The position numbers were made by a program, and so were the translations under genes. The notes below the pieces were generated by a model, which was given only the letters and a program-made list of their open reading frames with translations, did not search any database and was not told the origin of the DNA. This document shows positions 43,640-53,243 of a stretch of DNA of 64,000 bases, in pieces. Position 1 is the first letter of the stretch. Each line of letters opens with the position of its first letter. The DNA is taken from assembly GCA_946615905.1 (NCBI GenBank), contig CAMOIE010000012.1, positions 28,617 to 92,616 of the forward strand, in the 5' to 3' direction. The DNA comes from an uncultured Treponema sp. (GTDB taxonomy: Bacteria; Spirochaetota; Spirochaetia; Treponematales; Treponemataceae).

Positions 43640-45112
43640 CTAGAATGGCATCATCGGAGGTTTCCCCAGCGGTCCGCCTTTTTCCTTGTTGAAGCCTCCT
43701 TTGGGAATGCCCATTTCCGGTCTGTCAGCCTTCTTGTCTGGCTCATTTGAAGTTGTTTTTGCCTCCTCGTAGCTTGTTGGGGCGAGTTTTCCGCCTCCAG
43801 CCAGTATGAAGGTCTTGCCGCCAAGCCATGCGTTCTTTTCGTTGTCTTTGTTGTAGTAGATATTGTGTCCGTCAGACTTGATGTTCGTCAGTTTTTCGTC
43901 TTCGTCAGAAAAGGCATCGATATAGCTGTCTCCGTCCAAAGTCACATCGGCCTTTTTCGCAAGATTCAGGCTTACGCTTCCTTCTTTTTTGCCATTGTTT
44001 ATGGAGCCAGTGAATTTCGCCCCGTCCTTGAGATTCACTTCAATAGAAGAAATTGAGTCTGCGCTGATAGAGCCTGTCAAAATCTGCTTTTCAGCGTTCA
44101 GGACGACCTTTCCTCCGTTCGCCCCTGGCCGTCCCCAACCACGAGAAGAATTATTCCCGGCAGCCCGCAAAAGTTCGTCAGTTTTTCCAGTCAGTTTTGT
44201 AGAAGTCAAATTGACTACCGCCTGTGTGTTAGTCACGTAGAAAAATGGTCCGTCTGAATTGTTTTTGAGAACAGAATCTTTTGCCGTGAAGGTCGCAGTT
44301 CCAAGGTTCGCATCCCCAGACATCGACTGGTAGAGCATGACGCCTGAGTTGACCTCATCGCGTTTTGCAGAAATTCCGCCCTCAAGTTTTGATTTTTCAA
44401 CGAGAATTGAATTTTTCCCCTCGATGCAGGCTATTTGCGCTCCCTTTGCTTTTCCGCTCAAGTTCGAAATCCTGATGTCGCCGGTCGAGTAAATCACAGG
44501 GGAGCCTTCCACGCTTGTTTCTGCCTTGCCTCCGTTTACAATTACGGTTCCTTCACCGCGGTCGGTTGCGAATGCCGCCGAGTGGGCGCCTTTTGTCTGT
44601 ATGTCGACTTTTTCTGCGCTGATAAATCCTCCGTATGTCGCGTCCAAGCCCCGCGAAGAATTCCTTTCTGTACGGATTGTGAGATTTTTCGCTGTGACTT
44701 TGGAACCTTCCCCTGTTGAAAAGACTGCGTTTGCCCCGTCAGCCTTTGTCTGTACTGTGACATTTTCAAGACTGAGCGAAGACGCATTTTGTGCGACAAG
44801 TCCTCCGTTCAAGCCATAAAAATTTGACTGGCCGTCATTTGATGAATCCCCGCCTTTTTTTAAGAACGTTGATTTTTTTACGGAATATGATTTTCCATCG
44901 TTTGCCAAAAATACAGACTCGTCCGCCTTTGATGTCTCGGCAATTTCTGAAGTCAAGTTTGTGTTTGCCTTTGCTGCCGTGAGTTCCGGGGCTTTTTCGT
45001 CCGGAATTCTTCCGAAAGCATCAGCGGGTGGAGCCGGTGGCTGATTTTTTGCCGCGAATAAAATTCCTGCGGACAATGCCGCTGCTAAAAGTGAGAATTG
45101 GATTTTTTTCAT
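43640..45112 (-). CDS. Secreted right-handed beta-helix protein (adhesin-like)
   Basis: 490 residues. Signal peptide (cleavage near LFAAKN), a proline-rich start (QPPAPPADAFG), then many irregular short repeats of the type 'sxxLsLenVtVqTka' (about 110-330) typical of beta-solenoid pectate-lyase/autotransporter passenger folds, and a proline/glycine/methionine-rich tail ending GKPPMMPF. No autotransporter barrel is present. Predicted surface or periplasmic; function unknown. Serine, threonine and asparagine rich. Upstream is repeat R4. Confidence 0.75.
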   Translation of the reverse strand: MKKIQFSLLAAALSAGILFAAKNQPPAPPADAFGRIPDEKAPELTAAKANTNLTSEIAETSKADESVFLANDGKSYSVKKSTFLKKGGDSSNDGQSNFYGLNGGLVAQNASSLSLENVTVQTKADGANAVFSTGEGSKVTAKNLTIRTERNSSRGLDATYGGFISAEKVDIQTKGAHSAAFATDRGEGTVIVNGGKAETSVEGSPVIYSTGDIRISNLSGKAKGAQIACIEGKNSILVEKSKLEGGISAKRDEVNSGVMLYQSMSGDANLGTATFTAKDSVLKNNSDGPFFYVTNTQAVVNLTSTKLTGKTDELLRAAGNNSSRGWGRPGANGGKVVLNAEKQILTGSISADSISSIEVNLKDGAKFTGSINNGKKEGSVSLNLAKKADVTLDGDSYIDAFSDEDEKLTNIKSDGHNIYYNKDNEKNAWLGGKTFILAGGGKLAPTSYEEAKTTSNEPDKKADRPEMGIPKGGFNKEKGGPLGKPPMMPF

Positions 45113-45149
45113 AACGCCTCTTTTTGAAAGTGATTTTTATTCGTGCGGA

Positions 45150-45285
45150 GGGGTAATACCCCGCCACTTGGGGCGGCCCCCTCCTTTCGTCGGGGCGGGA
45201 GTTCCAGGCTTCGCTAACGCTCATAGGCTTCGCCCTCCTTGGCTCTGCCTACCCTGGCCTTCCATTCCCTGCCGCTTACATAAAA
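45150..45285. repeat. GC-rich dispersed repeat, copy R4
   Basis: Contains CTTCGCTAACGCTCAT (45209-45224), shared with R1 and R5, and CATTCCCTGCCGCT near its end, related to CAATCCCTGCCGCT at 42701. Non-coding. The promoter for the beta-helix gene would lie in or beside it. Confidence 0.65.
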
Positions 45286-45357
45286 AATGATTTATCCCAA
45301 AAAAGAAACGTTAATAACTGCAATTTATGACTATTTGTCAGCTCGTGAATTTTCAGT

Positions 45358-45363
45358 TATAAT
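45358..45363 (+). promoter_or_regulatory. -10 hexamer, probable leaderless promoter (oppF)
   Basis: A perfect TATAAT ends 7 bases before the ATG at 45371, with no ribosome site between. This places the start of oppF downstream of the first in-frame ATG (45287). Confidence 0.6.
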
Positions 45364-45370
45364 TTTTGTT

Positions 45371-46354
45371 ATGACAACTTCCCCGGATTTTGTAATAGAA
45401 GCTAAAAATCTTTCAAAAAAGTTTACCCTCGGCGCGGGATTTTTTGCAAAAAAAGACAAGTCGGTTTATGCCGTCAACGACCTGTCTTTTGGAATTGAGC
45501 GCGGTAAAAGTTACGGACTTGTCGGCGAGTCCGGCTGCGGTAAGACAACAACCGCGAGAATGCTTGTCGGTATGTACAAGGCTGATTCCGGGGATGTCCT
45601 TTACAAGGCTGGTGCGGATTCTGCGCCAGAGTCGATTTTTGCCTATAAGCGGACAGAGCTAAAAAATTACCGGGAAAAAATAAAATACGTCTTTCAAGAC
45701 CCGTCACGCTCTCTGAACCCCAGGATGACCGTCTTTGACATTTTGACTGCGGCCTTTAAGTATTCCTCAAAATGGCCTGGAAAAGCTGCTGCCAGGATTG
45801 AGGCTGAGAAAATCATTCAGGAAGTCGGACTGGATTTAAAGGATTTGGAGAGGCGGCCATCAGAATTTTCAGGCGGTCAGAGGCAGAGAATATCAATTGC
45901 CCGTGCACTGATTATGCAACCTGATGTGATTTTCTGCGATGAGGTTGTTTCCGCCCTTGACGTCTCGGTTCAGAGCCAAATCTTAAATCTCTTGCAGGAA
46001 ATTCGCCAAAAGAGGGGAATCTCGTTTTTGTTCATCGCCCATGACTTGCGGGTTTCATGCTGGTTCTGTGATACTATCGGAGTTATGTACCGGGGAGTCC
46101 TTCTTGAGGAAGCTCCTGCTGGAGACTTCTATAAAAACTCCGCCCATCCATACAGTCAGTTGCTATTTAAAAGTTCGGACGATTTTACAGGCGAAAGCTC
46201 TAAATCCGGTGAGATGAAGACGGCCTTGGAGTCAATTCATGGCTGCCCATTTGCCCACCGCTGCCCCAAGGCGACTGCAAAATGCCGGGAAAATCTGCCA
46301 GACTGGAAGAGACTTTCTGACGGCCACAAGGTTCGTTGCTTCCTTTTTGACTAG
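45371..46354 (+). CDS. oppF: Oligopeptide ABC transporter ATP-binding protein OppF-type
   Basis: 327 residues from ATG 45371. Walker A GESGCGKTT (about 50), Q-loop VFQDPSRSLNPRMT, signature SGGQRQRISIARAL (about 155), Walker B IFCDEVVSALD, and the C-terminal oligopeptide-ABC extension with a four-cysteine cluster (HGCPFAHRCPKATAKC...RCF). The cluster is typical of OppD/OppF. Neighbouring permeases and OppD are absent, so it probably pairs with a system encoded elsewhere, possibly including the OppA at 39031. Confidence 0.93.
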   Translation: MTTSPDFVIEAKNLSKKFTLGAGFFAKKDKSVYAVNDLSFGIERGKSYGLVGESGCGKTTTARMLVGMYKADSGDVLYKAGADSAPESIFAYKRTELKNYREKIKYVFQDPSRSLNPRMTVFDILTAAFKYSSKWPGKAAARIEAEKIIQEVGLDLKDLERRPSEFSGGQRQRISIARALIMQPDVIFCDEVVSALDVSVQSQILNLLQEIRQKRGISFLFIAHDLRVSCWFCDTIGVMYRGVLLEEAPAGDFYKNSAHPYSQLLFKSSDDFTGESSKSGEMKTALESIHGCPFAHRCPKATAKCRENLPDWKRLSDGHKVRCFLFD

Positions 46355-46384
46355 ATTGTAAAATTTTTTGAGGTTTTGTTTTTT

Positions 46385-46801
46385 ATGAACGATTATGCTA
46401 AAACCATTCTCAGATGTCTTCCTGCTTTTTGCATAATCTGCGTGTCGTGGTATTTGTCTTCTCAACCGACCATTGAGCATATGCCGTCATTCTGGAACGC
46501 TGACAAGCTTGTGCATTTTGTCTGCTTTGGCGGACTTGCCTTTTGGGTTTCTTTTGCCTTTCTGAACGTAAAAAGTTGGAAAATACGCCTCTTGCTTTCC
46601 ACGGCTTTCGTATCGCTTTACGGCGTAATCGATGAAATCCACCAGAGTTTCACGCTTGGTCGCTCATGCTCGGTTTTTGACTGGCTGGCTGACACGACAG
46701 GCGCATTCTTTGGCTGCCTGATTTTTCTTCTCGTCCTCAAAGTCCGAAGATCGGCTCTCCACAATCCAATCTCTAGAATTGCCGAAAAATATGTGCTATA
46801 A
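46385..46801 (+). CDS. VanZ-family membrane protein
   Basis: 138 residues from ATG 46385; an in-frame TTG nine bases earlier is less likely. Four membrane segments with VanZ signatures: SSQPTIEHMPSF, DKLVHFVCFGGLAFW (about 40-54), and YGVIDEIHQSFTLGRSCSVFDWLADTTGA (about 80-108). VanZ homologues are widespread; their function in non-resistant organisms is unclear, so resistance is not implied. Thirty bases after oppF; weak GAGG upstream. Confidence 0.85.
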   Translation: MNDYAKTILRCLPAFCIICVSWYLSSQPTIEHMPSFWNADKLVHFVCFGGLAFWVSFAFLNVKSWKIRLLLSTAFVSLYGVIDEIHQSFTLGRSCSVFDWLADTTGAFFGCLIFLLVLKVRRSALHNPISRIAEKYVL

Positions 46802-46802
46802 C
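46794..46802 (+). promoter_or_regulatory. Extended -10, probable leaderless promoter (AAA-nuclease gene)
   Basis: TGcTATAAC ends six bases before the ATG at 46809 and overlaps the vanZ stop codon. Confidence 0.5.
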
Positions 46803-46808
46803 AAAAAT

Positions 46809-48404
46809 ATGACAGTTCGCAAAATGCCGATCGGCGTTCAGGATTTTGAAAACCTAATAAAGAGTGGCTATGTTTACGTAGACAAAACTGCATTCGTTCA
46901 CCGCCTTGCTCAGGGCCACGTCTATTTTCTCTCCCGCCCGCGGCGTTTTGGAAAGAGCCTACTGCTGTCCACAATCAAGCAGTATTTCTTGGGCAACAAG
47001 GATATTTTCAAAGGACTAGCCATTGAAAAGCTTGAAGAAGAATACCCGACCTCATTTGACCACGTTGCATGGGCAAAGCACCCGGTCATATACATCGACC
47101 TGAATTCAGAAAAATATGGAGAGAAGAATTCTCTGGACATCGCATTGAATCGTTCCCTTGTGCCTCTGGAAAAGACATACGGAATCGAGAATTGCGGGGA
47201 ATCTTTGTCTGGCCGCTTTATAAATCTAATCCGCGCCGCCTACGAAAAGACCGGACGACAAGCTGTCGTCCTCATCGATGAATACGACAAGCCACTTTTG
47301 CAGACTCTTGACAACAGGGAGCTTTTTGACGATTACAGGGCGACCCTCAAGGCCTTTTATGGAGTCTTAAAAAGCGAGGACGCATCCCTCAGGTTCTCGA
47401 TGCTCACCGGGGTCACGAAGTTCAGCCAGGTCTCAGTCTGGAGCGACCTGAACAACTTGCGCGACATCTCCTTGCTTGACGAGTTTTCAGACATGTGCGG
47501 AATCACGGAACGGGAGCTTCATGAGAACTTTGACGGAGAAATCCAGAAGCTTGCAGATTACAACAACATTTCAAAAGCGGAGTGTTATGCGGAACTGAAG
47601 AAGAGATATGACGGCTATCATTTCAGTGACAATTCCGATGAGGTTTACAATCCGTTCAGTCTGCTCAACGTCCTTGCCGGAAAAAAGTTCTCCGACTACT
47701 GGTTTCAGACCGGCACCCCGACTTTTCTGGTAGAGGAAATCAAGCGGAACAATTTTGACCTCAGAAAGTTGATCAACGGCGTTGACGTGAACTCACAGCG
47801 GATGAGCGAGTACAGCGTTGGCGGCTCGAACCCAATTCCGATTTTGGTTCAGTCCGGCTACTTGACAATCAAGGGGTTTGACAAGCGCTTTGGAAAGTAC
47901 AGGCTGGAACTTCCAAATGAGGAGGTGAAATTCGGCTTCTTGAATTTCCTCTCGCCTGACTTTGTGGGGAAAAAGAACTACGATTCTGATTTTGACATAG
48001 AGAAATTCACAACAGATGTCGAGTCCGGCGATGTTGAGTCATTCATGACCCGCTTAAAGTCGATAATCGCCTCACTTCCGTATCCAACAGCGAGGAAGGA
48101 GAGGACGGTCGAGCTTCTAGAGTACAACTTTCAGGTGGCGGTTTACCTGGTCTTCACGTTGATGGGACAGTTCACCCAGTGCGAGGTGCAGTCGATAAGC
48201 GGACGCTGTGATTGCACGGTTGAAACCGCCGATACAGTTTACCTATTCGAGTTCAAGACGAACGATTCTGCCGAAAACGCAATCAAACAGATTGTAGACG
48301 CAGGCTATGAGGAAAAATACAAGGCTGGTGGAAAGAAAATCGTGAAAATCGGAGCTGAATTCAGTACGAAAGAGCGGAAACTTGTGGACTGGAAGATGAT
48401 ATAG
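46809..48404 (+). CDS. AAA-ATPase with C-terminal PD-(D/E)XK nuclease-like domain
   Basis: 531 residues of a family much expanded in gut bacteria. The AAA part starts MPIGVQDFENLIKSGYVYVDKT and has a Walker A RPRRFGKSLLLST (about 43-55), Walker B AVVLIDEYDKP (about 145) and TGVTKFS. The C-terminal nuclease-like motif is GRCDCTVETADTVYLFEFK (about 467-485), with D...ExK spacing. Biological role unknown; suggestions in the literature include mobile or defence functions. Start 46809 is chosen because of the -10 at 46794 and an upstream TTG without support. Its codon use and position between housekeeping genes may mean transfer. Confidence 0.88.
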   Translation: MTVRKMPIGVQDFENLIKSGYVYVDKTAFVHRLAQGHVYFLSRPRRFGKSLLLSTIKQYFLGNKDIFKGLAIEKLEEEYPTSFDHVAWAKHPVIYIDLNSEKYGEKNSLDIALNRSLVPLEKTYGIENCGESLSGRFINLIRAAYEKTGRQAVVLIDEYDKPLLQTLDNRELFDDYRATLKAFYGVLKSEDASLRFSMLTGVTKFSQVSVWSDLNNLRDISLLDEFSDMCGITERELHENFDGEIQKLADYNNISKAECYAELKKRYDGYHFSDNSDEVYNPFSLLNVLAGKKFSDYWFQTGTPTFLVEEIKRNNFDLRKLINGVDVNSQRMSEYSVGGSNPIPILVQSGYLTIKGFDKRFGKYRLELPNEEVKFGFLNFLSPDFVGKKNYDSDFDIEKFTTDVESGDVESFMTRLKSIIASLPYPTARKERTVELLEYNFQVAVYLVFTLMGQFTQCEVQSISGRCDCTVETADTVYLFEFKTNDSAENAIKQIVDAGYEEKYKAGGKKIVKIGAEFSTKERKLVDWKMI

Positions 48405-48577
48405 GAAGAGAAAACACTCCCTACAAGAGCGTGCGGCTAGCTTCTACAAACGGCAATTTATACCACTATGCGGGGCTGTTACAGGTGCGATAACTGCCGA
48501 AGAGCCCTGAATTTGAACAAGCCTTGCCAATTCACTATAATTATTAAAATATTGCTCTGCGATTTTGAGGTTTAGAA
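48405..48577. other. Intergenic: promoter region of valS
   Basis: TATAAT at 48534-48539 lies about 39 bases before the ATG of valS, and TGAGG (48566-48570) about 8 bases before it. This is an ordinary leader, unlike the leaderless genes. 48420-48500 has no recognised feature. Confidence 0.5.
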
Positions 48578-51301
48578 ATGAAAGCGATTGAATTGGAAAA
48601 GGCATACAATCCCAAAGATTTTGAAGACAGAATTTATGAAAAATGGGTCAAGGAAGGCTATTTCAGGCCTGCGTCAGATGAGAATTCTCCCGTCCACTCA
48701 CAGAAAAAATCAAACATCAATTATACAGTCGTAATCCCGCCGCCGAATGTCACTGGTGTTTTGCACATGGGTCACGGACTCAACAACACATTGCAGGACA
48801 TCGTTGTCCGCTACCACCGCATGAAGGGTGACAACACACTCTGGATTCCGGGAACTGACCACGCGGGAATCGCTACTCAGAACGTCGTTGAGCGCGCGCT
48901 TAAAAAGGAAGGAAAATCTCGCAACGACTTGGGACGTGAAAAATTCATCGAGCGGACTTGGGAAGTCACCCACGAGCATCACGACACAATCGTAAAGCAG
49001 CAGAAAAAACTCGGAAACTCAGTCGACTGGAGCCGCGAGAGATTCACTTATGACGAGGGACTTTCAAAGGCAGTCCGCGATGTTTTCGTGACCTTGTACG
49101 AGCGCGGTCTTATGTACAAGGGGCAGCGGCTTGTGAACTGGTGTCCCCGCTGTGGAACCGCCCTCGCCGATGATGAGGTTGACCACGTTGACACAAAGGG
49201 CGCGATGTACCACATCTACTACGAGTACGCTGACGGCTCTGGAAAAATCGAGGTCGCCACAACCCGCCCTGAGACTTTCTTCGGAGATACAGCCGTCGCC
49301 GTGAACCCGACTGACGAACGCTACACGAATCTTGTCGGAAAGGAGCTTAAGCTTCCACTCACTGGAAAGAAAATCAAAATCATCGCTGATGAGTACGTTG
49401 ACAAGGAATTCGGAACCGGTATGGTCAAAATCACTCCGGCTCACGACCCAAATGACTGGGAAGTCGGTAAGAGACACAATCTTGAGGTAATCAACCTCTT
49501 GAACCCGGACGGAACTCTGAACGAGAACGTGCCCGAAAAATACCGGGGAATGAAGTGCGAGCAGGCGAGAAAGCTCGTAATCGAAGATTTGACCGAGGCC
49601 GGACTTTTCAAGGGCGAGGAGAAAATGACCCACTCTGTCGGCCACTGCTACCGCTGCAAGACCGTCGTAGAGCCTTATTTGAGCTACCAGTGGTTCGTAA
49701 AAATGCAGCCGCTGGCGGAAAAAGCCCTTGCCGCATGGAAAAATGGAGACATCGTATTCTATCCCAAAAAATGGGAGAACACATACAAGCACTGGCTGGA
49801 GAATATCCGCGACTGGTGCGTTAGCCGTCAGATTTGGTGGGGACACAGAATTCCGGTCTGGTACTGCCAAAAATGTGGCGAGACAATCGTTTCACGCGAA
49901 GACCCGACAAAATGTCCAAAGTGTGGTTGTGGTGCTGAGGATTTGAAGCAGGATCCTGACGTTTTGGACACATGGTTCTCCTCATGGCTCTGGCCTTTCT
50001 CAACATTGGGCTGGCCTGAGAAAACCGTCGACTTGGAGAAATTCTACCCGACGACCGCCCTTGTCACAGCTTATGACATCATATTCTTCTGGGTCAGCCG
50101 GATGATTATGGCAGGCCTTGAGTTCACTGGAAAGGCTCCATTCCACGATATCTACATCCACGGTCTTGTTCGCGACAAGCAGGGAAGGAAGATGTCAAAG
50201 TCTCTCGGAAACGGAATCGACCCGCTAGACATAATCGACCAGTACGGAGCCGACGCCCTCAAATTTACGCTTAGCTTCATGTGCGCCCAGGGGCAGGACA
50301 TATTGATTGACAACGACTCATTCAAACTTGGAAGCCGCTTCTGCAACAAGGTTTGGAACGCCTCCCGCTACATTTTGGGCAATCTTGAGGGACGCAATTT
50401 GATTCCAGTCACTGACGCTGACCTGACCGAACTCGACAAGTGGATTTACACAAGACTCGACAACGCAGTCCGCGAGGAAAGGGCAGCCCTTGAGTCGTAC
50501 CGCTACAACGATGCGGCAAGCACACTCTACGAATATTTCTGGAACAACTTCTGCGACTGGTACGTGGAGGCCTCCAAACTCTCATTCAAAAACGGCGATG
50601 AGCATGAGAAAGACCGTGCGGTCTCCGTGTTGCTCAACGTCATGGAAGAGTCATTGAGACTTTTGCATCCATTTATTCCATTTGTCACAGAGGAAATCTA
50701 CTCAAAGCTCCCGATGGAGGAGATTGTCGCCAACCGCAAAAAGTCCGGGGCACAGAAAGTCCTCTCAAGCGAAGAGTATTTGGGAATGCTCACTACGGCA
50801 CCTTTCCCTGAGAGCCGTGATGCCCGCCTTGACGAGACAATTTCCGGCAGGTTCGCAGTTTTGCAGGACTTGATCCGTGCAGTCCGTGGGCTTAGGAACG
50901 AGTGCGGCCTTGACCCGGCAAGCAAGCTCCACATCGCCCTTAAAATCACAAAGGGAAGCCCCGCTGAAGTCTGCCACGAGAAAGTCGAGATGATTGAATT
51001 GCTGGCCGGCGTAAAGAAAATTGACTTTGTTGACGAAAAGCCCGCGAAATCAATCGGAACGGTCGGAACAGGCTTTGAGGCCTTTATTCTCTTGGACGAC
51101 TCAATCAATACAGAGCAGCTTGCCGCCCACTTCAAAAAGGACTTGGAGAAGGCTCAAGCTGACGCAAAGAAAATCGAGGCAAAACTCGGCGGAAAATTCG
51201 CTGAGCACGCCCCTGCGGAAGTCGTTCAGGCAGAGCGCGACAAACTCGAAGAGCTGAAGCGGAGAATCGAGAAATTGACTTCATATATCGAGACTCTGTA
51301 G
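48578..51301 (+). CDS. valS: Valyl-tRNA synthetase
   Basis: 907 residues, full class Ia ValRS. Signature HMGH (about 64-67) in NVTGVLHMGHGLNNT, the editing (CP1) domain with TTRPETFFGDTAVAVNP, the zinc-like CQKCGETIVSREDPTKCPKCGCG insert (about 430), KMSKS (about 538) and a C-terminal coiled coil (DKLEELKRRIEKLTSYIETL) that contacts tRNA. The CCRCGT-type cysteines support metal binding. Monocistronic with the HD gene 27 bases downstream. Confidence 0.97.
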   Translation: MKAIELEKAYNPKDFEDRIYEKWVKEGYFRPASDENSPVHSQKKSNINYTVVIPPPNVTGVLHMGHGLNNTLQDIVVRYHRMKGDNTLWIPGTDHAGIATQNVVERALKKEGKSRNDLGREKFIERTWEVTHEHHDTIVKQQKKLGNSVDWSRERFTYDEGLSKAVRDVFVTLYERGLMYKGQRLVNWCPRCGTALADDEVDHVDTKGAMYHIYYEYADGSGKIEVATTRPETFFGDTAVAVNPTDERYTNLVGKELKLPLTGKKIKIIADEYVDKEFGTGMVKITPAHDPNDWEVGKRHNLEVINLLNPDGTLNENVPEKYRGMKCEQARKLVIEDLTEAGLFKGEEKMTHSVGHCYRCKTVVEPYLSYQWFVKMQPLAEKALAAWKNGDIVFYPKKWENTYKHWLENIRDWCVSRQIWWGHRIPVWYCQKCGETIVSREDPTKCPKCGCGAEDLKQDPDVLDTWFSSWLWPFSTLGWPEKTVDLEKFYPTTALVTAYDIIFFWVSRMIMAGLEFTGKAPFHDIYIHGLVRDKQGRKMSKSLGNGIDPLDIIDQYGADALKFTLSFMCAQGQDILIDNDSFKLGSRFCNKVWNASRYILGNLEGRNLIPVTDADLTELDKWIYTRLDNAVREERAALESYRYNDAASTLYEYFWNNFCDWYVEASKLSFKNGDEHEKDRAVSVLLNVMEESLRLLHPFIPFVTEEIYSKLPMEEIVANRKKSGAQKVLSSEEYLGMLTTAPFPESRDARLDETISGRFAVLQDLIRAVRGLRNECGLDPASKLHIALKITKGSPAEVCHEKVEMIELLAGVKKIDFVDEKPAKSIGTVGTGFEAFILLDDSINTEQLAAHFKKDLEKAQADAKKIEAKLGGKFAEHAPAEVVQAERDKLEELKRRIEKLTSYIETL

Positions 51302-51328
51302 CTTGCAGATTTATAAAGGGAGCGAAAA

Positions 51329-51973
51329 ATGCCACTTGAATTTGACATGAAGACTGAAAAGCCTACTCAGATGGACGAGCAGCACATGTTGCAGCTGAAA
51401 AATATTTTTCTTGCCCCCTACATGCAGATTTCAACAGCCCTGATTGGCAAGGAAAGGCGGGCGGGCGGCAACATGTTCCGCCACCAGCTGGACACAATGG
51501 CCATTCTGATTGACTACGGCTATATCGACAAAATCCTGCTCAAGGCCTCGGTGATTCATGATGTCGTTGAGGATATCGAGGGCTTTGACAAGGACATAAT
51601 CCGCAACTGCGACGAGGACGGCGAGGAAGTTTTGAAGCTTGTCCTTGAGGTCAGCAAAAAGCCCGGCCAGAATAAAAATGACTATCTAAAGTCAGTGCTG
51701 GAGTCCGGCAGCCAGCGGGCGAAAGTCCTCAAATGCGCCGACAGAATATCCAACATGATTTCACTGGGCTTTGTCACCGACTGCAAATTCATCGAGCGTT
51801 ACTGCGATGAGACCGAGCTTTTCATTTTCCCGATTGCCCTTGAGGTCGACTACAACATGTACCAGGAGCTGATTTCCTTAGTTATGACCAGGCGGCAGTT
51901 CCTCGTGGATTCCGGCTGGTTCGACCGCGATAAGGGAGGAGAGACAAATTCCCGTTTTCATGAGAAACGTTAG
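51329..51973 (+). CDS. RSH-type HD-domain hydrolase (small alarmone hydrolase-like)
   Basis: 214 residues. The HD core matches RelA/SpoT hydrolase domains: HQLDTMAILIDYGYIDKILLKASVIHDVVED (His, His-Asp and Glu-Asp, about 53-82) and KCADRISNM (about 129-137, corresponding to KLADRLHNM). Synthetase, TGS and ACT domains are absent. Length suits MESH1/SAH proteins, which hydrolyse (p)ppGpp; an alternative is another metal-dependent phosphohydrolase. GGGAG precedes the ATG. Follows valS in the same direction, a suggestive link between charging and stringent response. Confidence 0.75.
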   Translation: MPLEFDMKTEKPTQMDEQHMLQLKNIFLAPYMQISTALIGKERRAGGNMFRHQLDTMAILIDYGYIDKILLKASVIHDVVEDIEGFDKDIIRNCDEDGEEVLKLVLEVSKKPGQNKNDYLKSVLESGSQRAKVLKCADRISNMISLGFVTDCKFIERYCDETELFIFPIALEVDYNMYQELISLVMTRRQFLVDSGWFDRDKGGETNSRFHEKR

Positions 51974-51974
51974 T

Positions 51975-52060
51975 GCGGCCCCCGCTTTGCGGGTCGCTAT
52001 GTCCACCCTTCGCTAACGCTCATAGCCGCTTTGCGGCTACTTCGGGGTTCCCAGCGCTCC
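51975..52060. repeat. GC-rich dispersed repeat, copy R5
   Basis: CGGGTCGCTATGTCC (51990-52004) and CTTCGCTAACGCTCAT (52008-52023) match R1 in inverted orientation. Short cccgc/gcggg and gccgc/gcggc hairpins. Sits directly after the HD gene stop. Confidence 0.75.
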
Positions 52061-52181
52061 GCATTTCTGCTGTCAAATGCTTTTTTTACAGTGGACTTTT
52101 GGGAAAAAGTGCATTATCATTTGATATATATTTACTTTGTAATTTTTCCGCCTGAAAATGACGGATTATAGGAGACGTAAA

Positions 52182-53243
52182 ATGGCAGATGTAAAGGTTG
52201 CTATTAACGGTTTTGGCCGTATCGGTCGTTTGGCATTCCGCCAGATGTTTGGTGCCGCAGGTTATCAGGTTGTTGCTATCAACGACCTTACAAGCCCCAC
52301 AATGCTTGCTCACCTTTTGAAGTATGACACAGCACAGGGTGGATTCGCCGGAAGAATCGGCGAGGGAAAACACACTGTAGAAGCTCACGACGGTGAAGGC
52401 GAAGACAACTACATCGTAGTCGATGGAAAGAAAATCGTTATCTACAAGTGCAAGGGACCGGATGCCGCTAACCTTCCTGCTTGGGGAAAAATGGGAATCG
52501 ACGTTGTTCTTGAATGCACAGGTTTCTACACATCAAAAGCCAAGGCTGAAGAGCATGTTAAGGCCGGAGCACGCAAAGTTGTAATCTCAGCTCCTGCTGG
52601 AAACGACCTCCCGACAATCGTTTACAATGTAAACCACAAGACTTTGAAATCAAGCGACACTGTTATCTCTGCCGCTTCTTGCACAACAAACTGCTTGGCT
52701 CCGATGGCAAAAGCATTGAATGACTTCGCTCCAATCCAGAGTGGAATCATGTCAACAATCCACGCTTACACTGGCGACCAGATGATTCTTGACGGTCCTC
52801 AGCGCAAGGGTGACCTCCGCCGCTCACGCGCAGGCGCACAGAACATCGTTCCGAACTCAACAGGTGCTGCAAAGGCTATCGGCCTTGTAATCCCTGAGTT
52901 GAACGGAAAATTGATTGGTTCTGCTCAGCGCGTTCCGGTTCCGACAGGATCAACAACAATCTTGACAGCCGTCGTAAAGAAGGCTGACGTTACAAAAGAA
53001 GCTATCAACGCCGCTATGAAGGCTGCTTCTGACCCTGAGACATTCGGCTACAACGAGGACCAGATTGTTTCTTCTGATGTTATCGGAATGCGCTTCGGCT
53101 CATTGTTCGATGCAACTCAGACAATGGTCAACAAAATCGCCGATGACCTCTGGGAAGTACAGGTTGTTTCTTGGTATGATAATGAAAATAGCTATACTTC
53201 ACAGATGGTAAGAACAATTAAATATTTCAGCGAACTTAAATAG
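52182..53243 (+). CDS. gap: Glyceraldehyde-3-phosphate dehydrogenase, type I
   Basis: 353 residues from ATG 52182 (GGAGACGTAAA upstream; an in-frame ATG at 52158 lies before the ribosome site). NAD-binding [13 protein letters not shown], catalytic [13 protein letters not shown] (Cys at about 167), the HAYTGDQ and [18 protein letters not shown] regions, and the C-terminal [23 protein letters not shown]. Full length. Codon use is highly biased to abundant codons. The last 39 bases are copied in the tandem repeat that follows. Confidence 0.97.
   Translation: MADVKVAINGFGRIGRLAFRQMFGAAGYQVVAINDLTSPTMLAHLLKYDTAQGGFAGRIGEGKHTVEAHDGEGEDNYIVVDGKKIVIYKCKGPDAANLPAWGKMGIDVVLECTGFYTSKAKAEEHVKAGARKVVISAPAGNDLPTIVYNVNHKTLKSSDTVISAASCTTNCLAPMAKALNDFAPIQSGIMSTIHAYTGDQMILDGPQRKGDLRRSRAGAQNIVPNSTGAAKAIGLVIPELNGKLIGSAQRVPVPTGSTTILTAVVKKADVTKEAINAAMKAASDPETFGYNEDQIVSSDVIGMRFGSLFDATQTMVNKIADDLWEVQVVSWYDNENSYTSQMVRTIKYFSELK

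Noticed and set aside
46385..46801. Vancomycin or teicoplanin resistance
   Set aside because: VanZ-family proteins are widespread without van genes; none of vanHAX are present.
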